Assembly (NCBI RefSeq): GCF_008923245.1
Contig: NZ_WBOS01000001.1
Coordinates: 806,001-870,000 of the forward strand
DNA length: 64,000 bases
DNA from: Cytobacillus depressus
Lineage (GTDB): Bacteria > Bacillota > Bacilli > Bacillales > Cytobacillaceae
Direction: 5' to 3'
A model generated the notes under the pieces. It worked only from the letters and a program-made list of their open reading frames with translations, searched no databases and was not told the DNA's origin. Both the position numbers and the translations under genes were made by a program. The first letter of the stretch is position 1. Every line of letters starts with the position of its first letter. Positions 1 through 8,051 of the stretch are shown piece after piece.

Positions 1-194
1 AAAGAGGCAAATTGAGGAATATTCAAATTAGATAGCTTAGCTTCGGATTGAGCTTCAATCACAATTTCATTGATGATTTCTTTAGCCCGATCTATTTTAT
101 TTAGTGCTAAATTACCTTTTATTAGTTGGATTTTATTTAACCAGTCATGGCGTGCGAAACGCAGCACCTCAATTACATCCCAATCGTTTTTCAT
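1..194 (-). CDS. spo0B: Spo0B sporulation phosphotransferase, N-terminal part (runs off window)
   Basis: Only the first 64 or so codons are in the window. The ATG at 194 follows AGGAG by 7 bases. The visible protein reads MKNDWDVIEVLRFARHDWLNKIQLIKGNL when split around residue 16; the RHDWLNKIQL stretch is the four-helix-bundle histidine motif of Spo0B, with His16 the expected phosphoryl acceptor. Spo0B passes phosphate from Spo0F to Spo0A in the sporulation phosphorelay. Its place directly downstream of rpmA matches the B. subtilis order rplU-prp-rpmA-spo0B-obg. A terminator-like hairpin separates it from rpmA. Confidence 0.85.
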   Translation of the reverse strand, partial: MKNDWDVIEVLRFARHDWLNKIQLIKGNLALNKIDRAKEIINEIVIEAQSEAKLSNLNIPQFAS

Positions 195-303
195 ACACGC
201 ACTCCTACACAGCAAAAAGTCTTGTCACACATCTTTGCTGTTAGTATATCAAAAATTATAGCTGTCGTAAGCAAGCTACACTTAATATACACCTTTTGGG
301 GCC

Positions 304-339
304 AAAAAGAAAACTCTAACCATTAAGGTTAGAGTTTTC
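304..339 (-). terminator. Intrinsic terminator after rpmA
   Basis: A perfect 13-bp stem (309-321 with 327-339) and a 5-base loop is followed on the minus strand by TTTTT (308-304). It begins about 11 bases past the rpmA stop. Confidence 0.85.
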
Positions 340-349
340 TCATTAATCC

Positions 350-643
350 TTATGCTTCTTGAGCTACAGGATATACACTTACTTGTTTACGATCACGGCC
401 AAGGCGCTCGAATTTAACAACACCGTCCACTTTCGCGAAAAGTGTATCATCTCCACCTTTACCAACGTTCACACCTGGGTAAATTCTTGTACCGCGTTGA
501 CGGTAAAGAATTGAGCCACCAGTTACGAATTGACCGTCCGCACGCTTAGCGCCAAGACGCTTCGAGATTGAGTCACGACCGTTCTTCGTTGAACCTACTC
601 CCTTTTTAGAAGCAAATAACTGAAGATCCAATTTTAGTAACAT
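350..643 (-). CDS. rpmA: Large ribosomal subunit protein bL27
   Basis: A 97-residue bL27 of the 50S subunit, near the peptidyl transferase centre. The conserved core ([33 protein letters not shown]) is intact. The protein starts with the Firmicute-type extension [10 protein letters not shown] before ASKKG. In Firmicutes this extension is removed by the cysteine protease Prp at LQLF/A to expose the functional N-terminus; prp is the next gene upstream. A strong ribosome binding site (AGGAGGTG) lies 6 bases before the ATG. It is the last gene of rplU-prp-rpmA and is followed by a terminator. Confidence 0.97.
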   Translation of the reverse strand: MLLKLDLQLFASKKGVGSTKNGRDSISKRLGAKRADGQFVTGGSILYRQRGTRIYPGVNVGKGGDDTLFAKVDGVVKFERLGRDRKQVSVYPVAQEA

Positions 644-655
644 TTATTCCACCTC

Positions 656-985
656 CTACTTTTTGAAGGTAATTTTTATATGCTGTCCGTATTGCTCTTC
701 AATCGTCTGTAATGAGACGACCATTCCTTCCAAAAGAAGCTGAACCTTCTCCTGTGTATGATCTGGAAGATGTTCCGGTATGATACAGCGGAGAAGCCCG
801 CTCTCCTGTTCAATTTCTGGAGTCACCCCTGTTAAGGAATGAACTGCATTAATTGCGCCTACCGAGACAGCTGATACGCCTGCACAGACAATATCATTTC
901 CTCGTTCAGCGAAAAAGGCATGGCCGCTAATAGCAAATGATTGAATCATTTCGGATTTATTACGAGTAACCGTAATTTCGATCAT
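656..985 (-). CDS. prp: Ribosomal-processing cysteine protease Prp
   Basis: A 109-residue Prp (YsxB) family protein. Known family members cleave the N-terminal extension of bL27. The catalytic pair is visible: His in SGHAFF (about residue 22) and Cys in IVCAGVSA (about residue 34), the dyad geometry of the family. The start is taken at the ATG at 985 (MIEITVTRN), which has AAGGT upstream and no overlap with rplU; a longer frame back to 1015 would overlap rplU. The gene sits between rplU and rpmA as in other Bacillaceae. Confidence 0.93.
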   Translation of the reverse strand: MIEITVTRNKSEMIQSFAISGHAFFAERGNDIVCAGVSAVSVGAINAVHSLTGVTPEIEQESGLLRCIIPEHLPDHTQEKVQLLLEGMVVSLQTIEEQYGQHIKITFKK

Positions 986-995
986 CTTTATTACC

Positions 996-1304
996 TTAAG
1001 CGTTGATTTTTTCAATCACAACTTTAGTGTATGGCTGACGATGACCTTGCTTTTTGCGATAGTTTTTCTTCGCTTTGTACTTGAAAACAATAATTTTCTT
1101 CGCACGGCCTTGCTTTTCAACTTTAGCTGTAACAGTAGCACCTTCAACTACAGGGCTTCCTACTTTTACATTTTCTCCGCCAACGAAAAGAACTTTATCA
1201 AAAGTAACTGTTTCGCCTGCTTCAACGTTAAGCTTTTCGATGTAGATAGCTTGACCTTCTTCTACACGTACTTGCTTACCACCAGTTTCAATAATCGCGT
1301 ACAT
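996..1304 (-). CDS. rplU: Large ribosomal subunit protein bL21
   Basis: A 102-residue bL21, which binds 23S rRNA. It begins [11 protein letters not shown] and carries the family C-terminal basic segment ([18 protein letters not shown]). The start ATG at 1304 is preceded by GAGGAGGTG at ideal spacing; an extra upstream in-frame start (1313) lies inside the ribosome binding site and is rejected. It leads the rplU-prp-rpmA operon, with a structured leader upstream. Confidence 0.97.
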   Translation of the reverse strand: MYAIIETGGKQVRVEEGQAIYIEKLNVEAGETVTFDKVLFVGGENVKVGSPVVEGATVTAKVEKQGRAKKIIVFKYKAKKNYRKKQGHRQPYTKVVIEKINA

Positions 1305-1313
1305 GAACTGCAC

Positions 1314-1420
1314 CTCCTCTTAGACTAAGACTCGCCATCATCAGGCGTCTGCATTACAATAGCAATGCAAAGCTTAAAACCTATTCTGTGCGGTTGTAGC
1401 ACGGGTGCGCTACAAACATA
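1314..1420 (-). ncRNA. Ribosomal protein L21 leader (autoregulatory structure)
   Basis: The segment upstream of rplU holds several short hairpins on the minus strand: GTAGCGC paired with GTGCTAC, GCATT paired with AATGC, and a GCC/GGC arm near the ribosome binding site. Position and size fit the Firmicute L21 leader family, thought to bind L21 for feedback control. Only the pairing and location were judged, not a covariance match. Confidence 0.6.
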
Positions 1421-1434
1421 ACATGAAAATCCTA

Positions 1435-1458
1435 TCATAAAATGACTGCAAATGTCAA
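1435..1458 (-). promoter_or_regulatory. Candidate sigma-A promoter for rplU operon
   Basis: TTGACA (1458-1453 on the minus strand) is followed after 18 bases by TAGGAT, just upstream of the L21 leader and overlapping the end of the RNase E/G gene. The -35 is a perfect match; the -10 is imperfect. Confidence 0.4.
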
Positions 1459-2928
1459 TTACATTCTAGCTTTTTTCTTCGTCTCTTCAGTTGTTCCAAA
1501 TTGTCGTATTTCATAAAAGGGCTTAAAAGAAGTGATTTCACTAAAAACAATTTCCATTCCGAGCAATTCTTCCATTCTTTTTTTGTGGATATTTTGCTCC
1601 CCTGAGAAAATCCTTAGAACGTCTTCAGTCGATTCAATTAAAACCGCTTCACAATCTCCCCCGAGATGCTCCCACAGCTCTCTTTCTAAACGGAAGGCAA
1701 CCGTTTCTGGACTTAATACCCGGCCTGTCCCCTCACAGGAAGGACATTTTACTGTTAACGCTTCTGAAATGGCTGGTTTTGTTTTTTTCCGTGTCAGCTG
1801 CAATATGCCAAGCGGAGTAAAGCCAATAACCTTTGTCCTTCTTTCGTCTTTTCTTAATTCGGCCTCCATTAGCTTAAAGATCCGGTTCCGGTCTTTTTCA
1901 TCCTTCATATCGATAAAGTCGATTAAAATCATCCCTGCGATGTCTCTGAGGCGAATTTGTTTAGCGGCTTCAATGGCGGCCCATTCATTCGTTTTCACAA
2001 TTGTATTAGCCAGGTCTTGTTTGCCTGAATATTTCCCAGTGTTTACATCAATAACAGTTAGAGCCTCTGCTTCATCAATTATTAAATACGCTCCATTTTC
2101 TAGCCATACAATTCTTTTTAGCGCTTTGTCAATTTCATGTTCGAGACGAAAAGCTGAAAAAATGTTTTCACGACCATTATAAACTTGGATTGGTATTTGA
2201 TATTTTTTCTGAAGATCAAACTTTAATGAGAGGTCGTCGACTATTATTTCTGTAATTTCTCTTCTATAAATTTCCTCTGAAATTTCATCCAAAAGGACAT
2301 TGTTTTCTAGAATTTTCCCTGGCTTTTTTAATGACCGCGCTGATTGAAGCAGCTCTTTGTATTGAAGTCTAAGCTCTTCAAGCTCAGCTGATAAATGATT
2401 TTGTGATTCATTTTTAGAGGATGTTCGAAAAATAAGTCCCTCTTCAGGCTCTTTTATTTCATGACCGAAGTGGCGCAGTTTTTCTCTAAACTCATCATCT
2501 TCTATTTTTTTGGAGACAGCTACATAGCGCCCTGATGGCATGTATATAAGATGTTTTCCTTGCAGCTCAATGACCCCCGTAAGTCTGGGCCCCTTCGTGC
2601 CTGCCGCTTCTTTTTCCACTTGCATGAGAAGCTTTTCACCTTGATGAACATAAGAAGAGATACTCTTAGATTCTTTAAGCAATTTATCATCATTATTTTG
2701 GACATAGGAAACAAGTTTATCTCGATGAAGATAACCGCTCTTTTCTTCGCCAATCCCAACAAAGGCCGCATTCATCCCCGGCAGCACCTTCTCCACAGTA
2801 CCTAAATATATATTGCCAACAGAGGATTGTTGCTGCGGCTGATGAATAACAAGCTTCTCCACTTCATTATTTTTGACTAAAGCATACCGCTTTTCTCTTG
2901 TTAGATGGTTAATAATCAATGTATACAA
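1459..2928 (-). CDS. rng: Ribonuclease E/G family endoribonuclease
   Basis: A 489-residue RNase E/G type enzyme that cleaves single-stranded RNA. An S1-like RNA-binding segment lies at about residues 37-110 (GNIYLGTVEKVLPGMNAAFV). The DNase-I-like catalytic part holds TVIDVNTGK and LIDFIDMKD, whose aspartates are the metal ligands in E. coli RNase E. CPSCEGTGR is the zinc-link CPxC motif. It lacks the long C-terminal scaffold of RNase E, so it is RNase-G-sized. The start is TTG with GTGAGGAATTAGA upstream. B. subtilis lacks this gene at this site, but several Bacillaceae carry it between spoIVFB and rplU. Confidence 0.9.
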   Translation of the reverse strand: MYTLIINHLTREKRYALVKNNEVEKLVIHQPQQQSSVGNIYLGTVEKVLPGMNAAFVGIGEEKSGYLHRDKLVSYVQNNDDKLLKESKSISSYVHQGEKLLMQVEKEAAGTKGPRLTGVIELQGKHLIYMPSGRYVAVSKKIEDDEFREKLRHFGHEIKEPEEGLIFRTSSKNESQNHLSAELEELRLQYKELLQSARSLKKPGKILENNVLLDEISEEIYRREITEIIVDDLSLKFDLQKKYQIPIQVYNGRENIFSAFRLEHEIDKALKRIVWLENGAYLIIDEAEALTVIDVNTGKYSGKQDLANTIVKTNEWAAIEAAKQIRLRDIAGMILIDFIDMKDEKDRNRIFKLMEAELRKDERRTKVIGFTPLGILQLTRKKTKPAISEALTVKCPSCEGTGRVLSPETVAFRLERELWEHLGGDCEAVLIESTEDVLRIFSGEQNIHKKRMEELLGMEIVFSEITSFKPFYEIRQFGTTEETKKKARM

Positions 2929-2943
2929 TCTAATTCCTCACTT

Positions 2944-2976
2944 AAAAGCTTAAGCGCCTTAATAGGCGCTTAAGCT
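2944..2976 (-). terminator. Hairpin terminator after spoIVFB
   Basis: A perfect 12-bp stem (2947-2958 with 2965-2976) with a 6-base loop, followed on the minus strand by a short TTTT run. It lies between the spoIVFB stop and the rng start. Confidence 0.6.
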
Positions 2977-2991
2977 AAATCTCTCAACATT

Positions 2992-3858
2992 TTAATACAA
3001 ATGCAGCAAATCTCCAATCCGGGATGTCACCATTTTTTCTGTAAAATAGGCGTGTAATAGCTCATTTTCATCCATGCTGCCTTTTTCTTTTCCATCCTTT
3101 TCAATAATAATAGGATGCTTGCATCCCCGCTGAAATTTCTCGAGGACATGCAAAACCATCTCGTCCTCTTGTACGACAATTGGTTTTATATGACGCACTT
3201 CACCGCTCTTTCCATAATACCTTTCGAGCAAAAACCGCATGAAAATATATCTGCTTTGTTTCCATTCATGATAAAGGGAAAATAACAAAAAAGCGAGAAC
3301 GACCCAAATATTTAAATTAATCGGCGAAAACGTCAAGATCAAACAAGCAAACAAAATCACGCTAACTGCAGAGACTTGCAATACTCTCCGATGTGCCTCA
3401 GGAAATGCGTGATATAAGGACAATAGCAGAAAGATGAGCTTTCCTCCATCAAGCGGCCAAATGGGCAGCAGATTAAACAATAAAACCATTAAGTTATACT
3501 GAATAAATAATTCATACATTCCTTCTGAAAGAAAAGAGAACTTGTAAAGAAAAAAGGCTACCCCTATCATCCAAAGATGCTGGAGAGGGCCCGAGAGAAT
3601 GACAATTAGTTCTTCCTTTAATGGTCTATTTCCGTGCTCCTCCATCTCCGCTACACCGCCAAATGGGAGAAGAGCAATTCTTTTAATTCTCCACGAAAAA
3701 AAAGACGCTGCCACAGCATGCCCCATTTCATGGACGAAAATAATTAGCAAAAAAAGAGACAGTTCTATAAAGTGAGCAGTCACAATCGCTAAAGCAATTA
3801 CTGCCCACAATAGGGGATGTATATAAATATATTTTATCAATCCTACCATTTTATTCAA
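2992..3858 (-). CDS. spoIVFB: SpoIVFB intramembrane metalloprotease (pro-sigma-K processing)
   Basis: A 288-residue site-2-protease family M50 enzyme. HEMGH (about residue 43) is the zinc-binding HExxH, and NLLPIWPLDGGK supplies the third ligand Asp. About six hydrophobic segments precede a C-terminal CBS-like domain (from about residue 220). In B. subtilis it cleaves pro-sigma-K in the outer forespore membrane late in sporulation. It overlaps spoIVFA by 8 bases. The TTG at 3858 has AGGTGA 6 bases upstream, better placed than for the internal ATG at 3849. Confidence 0.93.
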   Translation of the reverse strand: MNKMVGLIKYIYIHPLLWAVIALAIVTAHFIELSLFLLIIFVHEMGHAVAASFFSWRIKRIALLPFGGVAEMEEHGNRPLKEELIVILSGPLQHLWMIGVAFFLYKFSFLSEGMYELFIQYNLMVLLFNLLPIWPLDGGKLIFLLLSLYHAFPEAHRRVLQVSAVSVILFACLILTFSPINLNIWVVLAFLLFSLYHEWKQSRYIFMRFLLERYYGKSGEVRHIKPIVVQEDEMVLHVLEKFQRGCKHPIIIEKDGKEKGSMDENELLHAYFTEKMVTSRIGDLLHLY

Positions 3859-4627
3859 ATGGAATCACCTGTATCGGGTCAATGAAATCATCGCCCTTCT
3901 TGATAGCAAAATAAAAAGAGCCTTTCATTCCGTCTTCCGTAGGTGCAGCTTTCCCAACCTCTTTTCCCTTTTCAATATACTCCATCAGATTCACATTGAT
4001 TTCTTCTAAATTGCCATACCATGATTCACTATTATCTGCATGCTTTACGACTACAGTTTTCCCAAAGCCTTCCTTTTTTCCTGCGAATAGAACTAATCCT
4101 TCACTCATTGCTGCTACTGCTGCGTCTTTGCTCGTTTCAATCGTTATTCTTTGCCCGTTTTCATGAAAATCCTCAAGTATTCGAGCAGACGCTGGTAAGG
4201 CATACTCCGTTTTTGAAGATGGATCCGTTGTCTCTTTCTTTTCTTCTTTAAAGGGTAGCAGTGCTAGAGGTTTTCCAAATTGATCTTCATACCAATTTGC
4301 CACTTTAACAAACTGAAAATCAGTCTCCATTGATTTAGTTATGAAGTTTCTGGCAGATTCAAAAGTGCCCGTATTGTTTTTGAACATAATCGCAACAATT
4401 AAAAACAAACAGGCAGAAGCAAGGATCTTAAATAAGAAATATTCTTTCCGAAATAAAGGATGACTGCCTTCATCACCTTTTCCGTCGTATGAGGAAATTT
4501 TGTCAAAGCCATATCTTTCTTCATCTTCCGTCCACAATATTCCATTACTTTTGCTTTTTGAAATCCTCTCCTGTTCCTTTTTTCTTCGTGCCATTCGCTT
4601 ACGAATATCGTCTACCCGTGATCTCAT
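3851..4627 (-). CDS. spoIVFA: SpoIVFA, M23-like regulator of SpoIVFB
   Basis: A protein of about 258 residues with a basic cytoplasmic N-terminus, one membrane segment (FLFKILASACLFLIVAIMF, about residues 85-105) and a C-terminal LytM/M23 fold. Zinc ligands look degenerate: a single KHADNS histidine remains and the HxH pair is replaced by FYFAIK, so a structural rather than enzymatic role is expected. SpoIVFA holds SpoIVFB and BofA in an inhibited complex. The ATG at 4627 (MRSRVDDIRKRM) fits the family N-terminus; an ATG at 4639 is possible. Confidence 0.9.
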   Translation of the reverse strand: MRSRVDDIRKRMARRKKEQERISKSKSNGILWTEDEERYGFDKISSYDGKGDEGSHPLFRKEYFLFKILASACLFLIVAIMFKNNTGTFESARNFITKSMETDFQFVKVANWYEDQFGKPLALLPFKEEKKETTDPSSKTEYALPASARILEDFHENGQRITIETSKDAAVAAMSEGLVLFAGKKEGFGKTVVVKHADNSESWYGNLEEINVNLMEYIEKGKEVGKAAPTEDGMKGSFYFAIKKGDDFIDPIQVIPFE

Positions 4628-4730
4628 TTTCCCCACCATTCCCTTACCCTCTTTTGTACAAGTCTATGAGTTGTCCAAGAGGAGTATGACCGAAAAAACG
4701 CAGAATCCTACGACCATTTTCTTTTCATAG

Positions 4731-4762
4731 AAAAAAGCCAAGGAGGGTCCCTTGACTTTTAT
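4731..4762 (-). terminator. Intrinsic terminator after minD
   Basis: On the minus strand AGTCAAGG pairs with CCTTGGCT around a 6-base loop, followed by TTTTTT. It begins at the minD stop codon and closes the mreBCD-minCD cluster. Confidence 0.8.
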
Positions 4763-5562
4763 TTCACACCGAAAAACTTTTTGATTCTCGAAAAAACACC
4801 TGCATGTTCTTCCTCTAAAGGCTGAAGGGGAATGGATTCTCCTAAAATACGGCGGGCGATATTTCTATAAGCAATCGATGCTTTACTATTCGGATTTAAT
4901 GCAATTGGTTCGCCGTGATTAGATGCTTTAATCACTTCATCATCATCTGCTACAATCCCAATTAATTCAATGGATAAATGTGCAGCGATTTCATCGACAT
5001 CAAGCATATCCCCATTTTTCATCATTTGACTGCGAATACGATTGATCACTAGTCTCGGAGGCTCAACATTTTCTTCTTTTTCCAGCAGTCCAATAATTCG
5101 GTCGGCATCTCGTACAGCTGATACTTCTGGAGTGGTTACGACAATGGCCTTATCAGCCCCAGCAACAGCATTCCGATACCCATGCTCAATTCCAGCAGGA
5201 CAATCAATAATGATATAATCATAATCTTGCTTTAACTCATCAACAAGATCCTTCATTTGTTCTGGAGTTACTGCTGTTTTATCGCTTGTTTGTGCAGCAG
5301 GCAATAAATAAAGAAGATCATCGAACCGTTTATCTTTTACAAGGGCTTGATGAATTTTGCAGCGTCCTGCTAATACATCGACTAAATCATAAATAATACG
5401 GTTTTCAAGTCCCATCACCACATCTAAATTACGGAGGCCAATATCAGTATCGACGAGACAAACCCTTTTTCCTTGAAGGGCCAAAGCGGTTCCGATATTA
5501 GCAGAAGTTGTCGTTTTTCCGACTCCACCTTTTCCTGATGTTATGACAATTGCTACTCCCAT
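4759..5562 (-). CDS. minD: Septum site-determining ATPase MinD
   Basis: A 267-residue ParA/MinD ATPase. The deviant Walker A motif (SGKGGVGKTT, about residues 9-18) and the switch DTDIGLRNLD are intact. The C-terminus ends in an amphipathic helix (VFSRIKKFFG) that acts as membrane-targeting sequence in this family. MinD recruits MinC to block division away from midcell. Its ATG follows immediately after the minC stop, so the two are translationally linked. Confidence 0.96.
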   Translation of the reverse strand: MGVAIVITSGKGGVGKTTTSANIGTALALQGKRVCLVDTDIGLRNLDVVMGLENRIIYDLVDVLAGRCKIHQALVKDKRFDDLLYLLPAAQTSDKTAVTPEQMKDLVDELKQDYDYIIIDCPAGIEHGYRNAVAGADKAIVVTTPEVSAVRDADRIIGLLEKEENVEPPRLVINRIRSQMMKNGDMLDVDEIAAHLSIELIGIVADDDEVIKASNHGEPIALNPNSKASIAYRNIARRILGESIPLQPLEEEHAGVFSRIKKFFGVK

Positions 5563-6240
5563 CTATAGTCCCCCTTCCATTCTAGTAATATTCGGTCTTA
5601 GACGCATTAAAACTTGTAATCTATCAACTGTAATTTGATCTTCATCATTTATGTATGCACATTCCATTTCTCTTTTTTCGTTTTCCTGGTATTGATCCGG
5701 TGCTCTTGTAATAAAAGAGGCAATCCGCAATTGCGAAGGTTTCATAATAGAAGCTGCTACGATTGCTTCCTTATTTCCATAGAAGCCTGCATGTGCAACC
5801 CCTTTTAAGGCGCCCATGATGTAGATATTTCCACCTGCAATGACTGTTCCTCCAGGATTGACATCCCCTACTAGCAAGAGATCACCCGGGACTTCAAGTA
5901 CTTGTCCAGACCGAATAATTTTTGCAATGGAAACGATTTCGATTTCTTTTTTTAGTTTCTCTGCTTCTTCTTTCGTTATTACATTTGAACTAATCGAATC
6001 AACGTAAAGATTTTTCTTTTGCCTGACTATCTCTTGCAGCTCTTCTTCCTGGTCTTTGGTTAAATATCGATTGCCCACATCAACTTTTACAGGAGTTAAA
6101 CGGTCTTCACGAGATCGCGAGCTTTCTGCAAGCTTTATATCCAACTCTTTCTTTAATTCTTCATAAGAACAGGAATCATCCAGATAGAGAATTAATCCAT
6201 CCTTCGTTCCTTTTATTGTTACGCTTTGGAATTTCTTCAT
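5563..6240 (-). CDS. minC: Septum site-determining protein MinC (FtsZ inhibitor)
   Basis: A 225-residue MinC. The N-terminal FtsZ-inhibiting domain (about 1-100) is followed by the C-terminal beta-helix domain with its characteristic repeats (GDLLLVGDVNPGGTVIAGGNIYIMG near residues 120-145), which binds MinD. The ribosome binding site is AGAGGTG, somewhat distant (11 bases) from the ATG. It lies downstream of mreD with a 236-base gap, so it may have its own promoter. Confidence 0.95.
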   Translation of the reverse strand: MKKFQSVTIKGTKDGLILYLDDSCSYEELKKELDIKLAESSRSREDRLTPVKVDVGNRYLTKDQEEELQEIVRQKKNLYVDSISSNVITKEEAEKLKKEIEIVSIAKIIRSGQVLEVPGDLLLVGDVNPGGTVIAGGNIYIMGALKGVAHAGFYGNKEAIVAASIMKPSQLRIASFITRAPDQYQENEKREMECAYINDEDQITVDRLQVLMRLRPNITRMEGGL

Positions 6241-6252
6241 GTCAAGATGTTC

Positions 6253-6306
6253 ACCTCTTAGAAAAGCGCCGGAGCTAGACTTTTAAGAAAAAAGCAAGCG
6301 CCCTGT
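6253..6306. repeat. Solo-end remnant of intergenic repeat family A
   Basis: The sequence holds AGAAAAGCGCCGGAGCTAGAC next to AAAAGCAAGCGCCC, which are the two termini of the larger family A elements seen at 43.9 and 62.1 kb but without any interior. It sits just upstream of the minC ribosome binding site. TTGACA at its right edge with TTAAAA after 17 bases could serve as a weak minC promoter. Confidence 0.5.
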
Positions 6307-6476
6307 CAATCATAGATCAGGAGAAGAATGGCAAAGGACAGCCTATCCCAATTATAATCTTAACTCCTGACATACGGCACTAAAATCTTCGCATATTTTC
6401 ATTATTTTTAGCCTAAATGCAGTTAATAAAAATAAATTCGACAGAAAACTTAGAAACCCTTTTTTGCTCTAAAGAG

Positions 6477-6992
6477 CTATACATCTAAACTTGCCACTAG
6501 CTTATCATAATACTTTTTGAGCGGGTAGGCAGCAAGAATGACGAAAATCATATTAAAGATCGTTGTTGGCAGTAAACGAAGCGATAGAAAAGTAGAAAAA
6601 TCCATATTTGTCTTATGAATTAGGAAATACATTTCATACACGCCTAATTCTAAAAGCATTATGCCAATAATCACCATGATTGAAACGATGACAATATTCG
6701 TTTGCAAAATTTTCATTAGCTTTAGGATGATATAGGCTACTAACGGAAACATGAATAAATAAATGCCGATAATTTCGGTATAGACAACGTCAAATAAAAG
6801 GCCAAAAACAAAGCTATAGAGAATTCCATATCTCCTTGGTCCATAAACGGTCAGAAATAATAAAGCAACAATTAAAAACCTTGGTGCAATAATATTGGAC
6901 CCTCCAAATAGATGTTCAGGCATTAATTCAACAAAAATACTTTCTCCTATGAAAAGAAGCATTAATAAAAGAGGAAGAAGGAGTTTTCTCAC
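6477..6992 (-). CDS. mreD: Rod-shape determining membrane protein MreD
   Basis: A 171-residue integral membrane protein with about five to six hydrophobic helices, including an initial LLLPLLLMLLFIG helix. MreD works with MreB and MreC in the elongasome that directs lateral cell wall synthesis. The start is GTG with GGAGGAACT upstream, and it overlaps mreC by 4 bases. Confidence 0.92.
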   Translation of the reverse strand: MRKLLLPLLLMLLFIGESIFVELMPEHLFGGSNIIAPRFLIVALLFLTVYGPRRYGILYSFVFGLLFDVVYTEIIGIYLFMFPLVAYIILKLMKILQTNIVIVSIMVIIGIMLLELGVYEMYFLIHKTNMDFSTFLSLRLLPTTIFNMIFVILAAYPLKKYYDKLVASLDV

Positions 6993-7873
6993 AGTTCCTC
7001 CTCCTTATCGTCGATCATATCTTCTAAATTAGGCTGAATAGCAGTTCTTTTGACAACCATAACATGCTCAATATCATATAAATTAGCTCCTGGCTTTACG
7101 TAAGCTGTTAACGTAAGACCATATTCAGCAGGTGTCACCTCAACGACTTTTCCAATCGGCAAGTTTTTCGGAAATACTCCACCTTTACCAGAGCTAATCA
7201 CGTTTTGACCTTTTTCCACCTTCGCATCGAATGGAATTCTTTTTAGTAGAAGTAGGCCTTTTTCTTTATCATAGCCTTCAATTAGACCATAATAGCTTTT
7301 TCCATCTGCCTGAATTTCTGCAGAAATTCGATTAGTTGGATCCATTGCACTTAACAGCTGCACGGTAGAAGTAAAAGGTTCACTATGTTTCACTTTCCCA
7401 ATCAAACCATTTGCCGTAATGACAGCCATATTTTCTTTTATACCATTTTTCGAACCTTTATTGATAATAAGAAGATCGGTCCATCGATCTGGGTTTCTTC
7501 CAATTACTGTTGCTTGGATTGGATTGAATTCACTTAAAGAATCCTTTTTATCTAAAATTTCGCGAAGCTCATTATTATCTTTTTTCAACATTTGAACTTC
7601 TGATTCGAGACGCGCCAGCTCATCTAGTCTTTTCTTTAACTCTTTATTTTCGGTATATGTATTTTGCAAATCTTGCAGGTTTTCAAAGAAACCAGCAACA
7701 TATTGCGTTGGCCGAGACACTGCTGTTTGCATCCAGCCGACTGTATCCTTAATAAATTGCTCTGGCCAGCTGAGCTGCTCTCGATCCTTTAATGAAAATC
7801 CAATTAATGCCACGAGAATAATGATGCTAACAAGCAAAATAATTAGACGTTTATTCAAAAAGAACTGTGGCAT
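6989..7873 (-). CDS. mreC: Cell-shape protein MreC
   Basis: A 294-residue MreC with one N-terminal membrane helix (LIILLVSIIILVALIGFSL), a coiled coil at about 70-110 (LKKRLDELARLESEVQMLKK) and a beta-rich extracellular domain (GLIGKV, GVFPKNLPIGKV). It forms filaments linking MreB to penicillin-binding proteins. The ATG at 7873 has GAGGTG 6 bases upstream; the GTG at 7882 lies within that ribosome binding site. Confidence 0.94.
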   Translation of the reverse strand: MPQFFLNKRLIILLVSIIILVALIGFSLKDREQLSWPEQFIKDTVGWMQTAVSRPTQYVAGFFENLQDLQNTYTENKELKKRLDELARLESEVQMLKKDNNELREILDKKDSLSEFNPIQATVIGRNPDRWTDLLIINKGSKNGIKENMAVITANGLIGKVKHSEPFTSTVQLLSAMDPTNRISAEIQADGKSYYGLIEGYDKEKGLLLLKRIPFDAKVEKGQNVISSGKGGVFPKNLPIGKVVEVTPAEYGLTLTAYVKPGANLYDIEHVMVVKRTAIQPNLEDMIDDKEEEL

Positions 7874-7987
7874 TCGAAACACCTCATTTCTAGAGATTAG
7901 AAGCTAGAGGTTAGATTAGCGGAAACAGGCCAAAAGCCGGTTCCATTATTCAATCATAACACAAACTCTAATTTTAAAAATTCATGA

Positions 7988-8033
7988 CAAAGGTGGAGCC
8001 CAATCACAATTTAGTGAGTGGGCTTTCCACATT
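7988..8033 (-). terminator. Hairpin between mreB and mreC
   Basis: On the minus strand AGCCCA/TGGGCT with inner TCAC/GTGA and outer GTGGA/TCCAC form an extended stem. The downstream T-run is poor, so it may reduce rather than stop read-through from mreB into mreCD. Confidence 0.4.
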
Positions 8034-8051
8034 TACGGATGTACGTCTTTA

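Noticed and set aside
1532-2182. Long plus-strand frame (216 codons) opposite the RNase E/G gene
   Set aside because: It is antisense to a clear gene, Ser/Phe/Ile-rich as expected from a shadow frame, and has no ribosome binding site.
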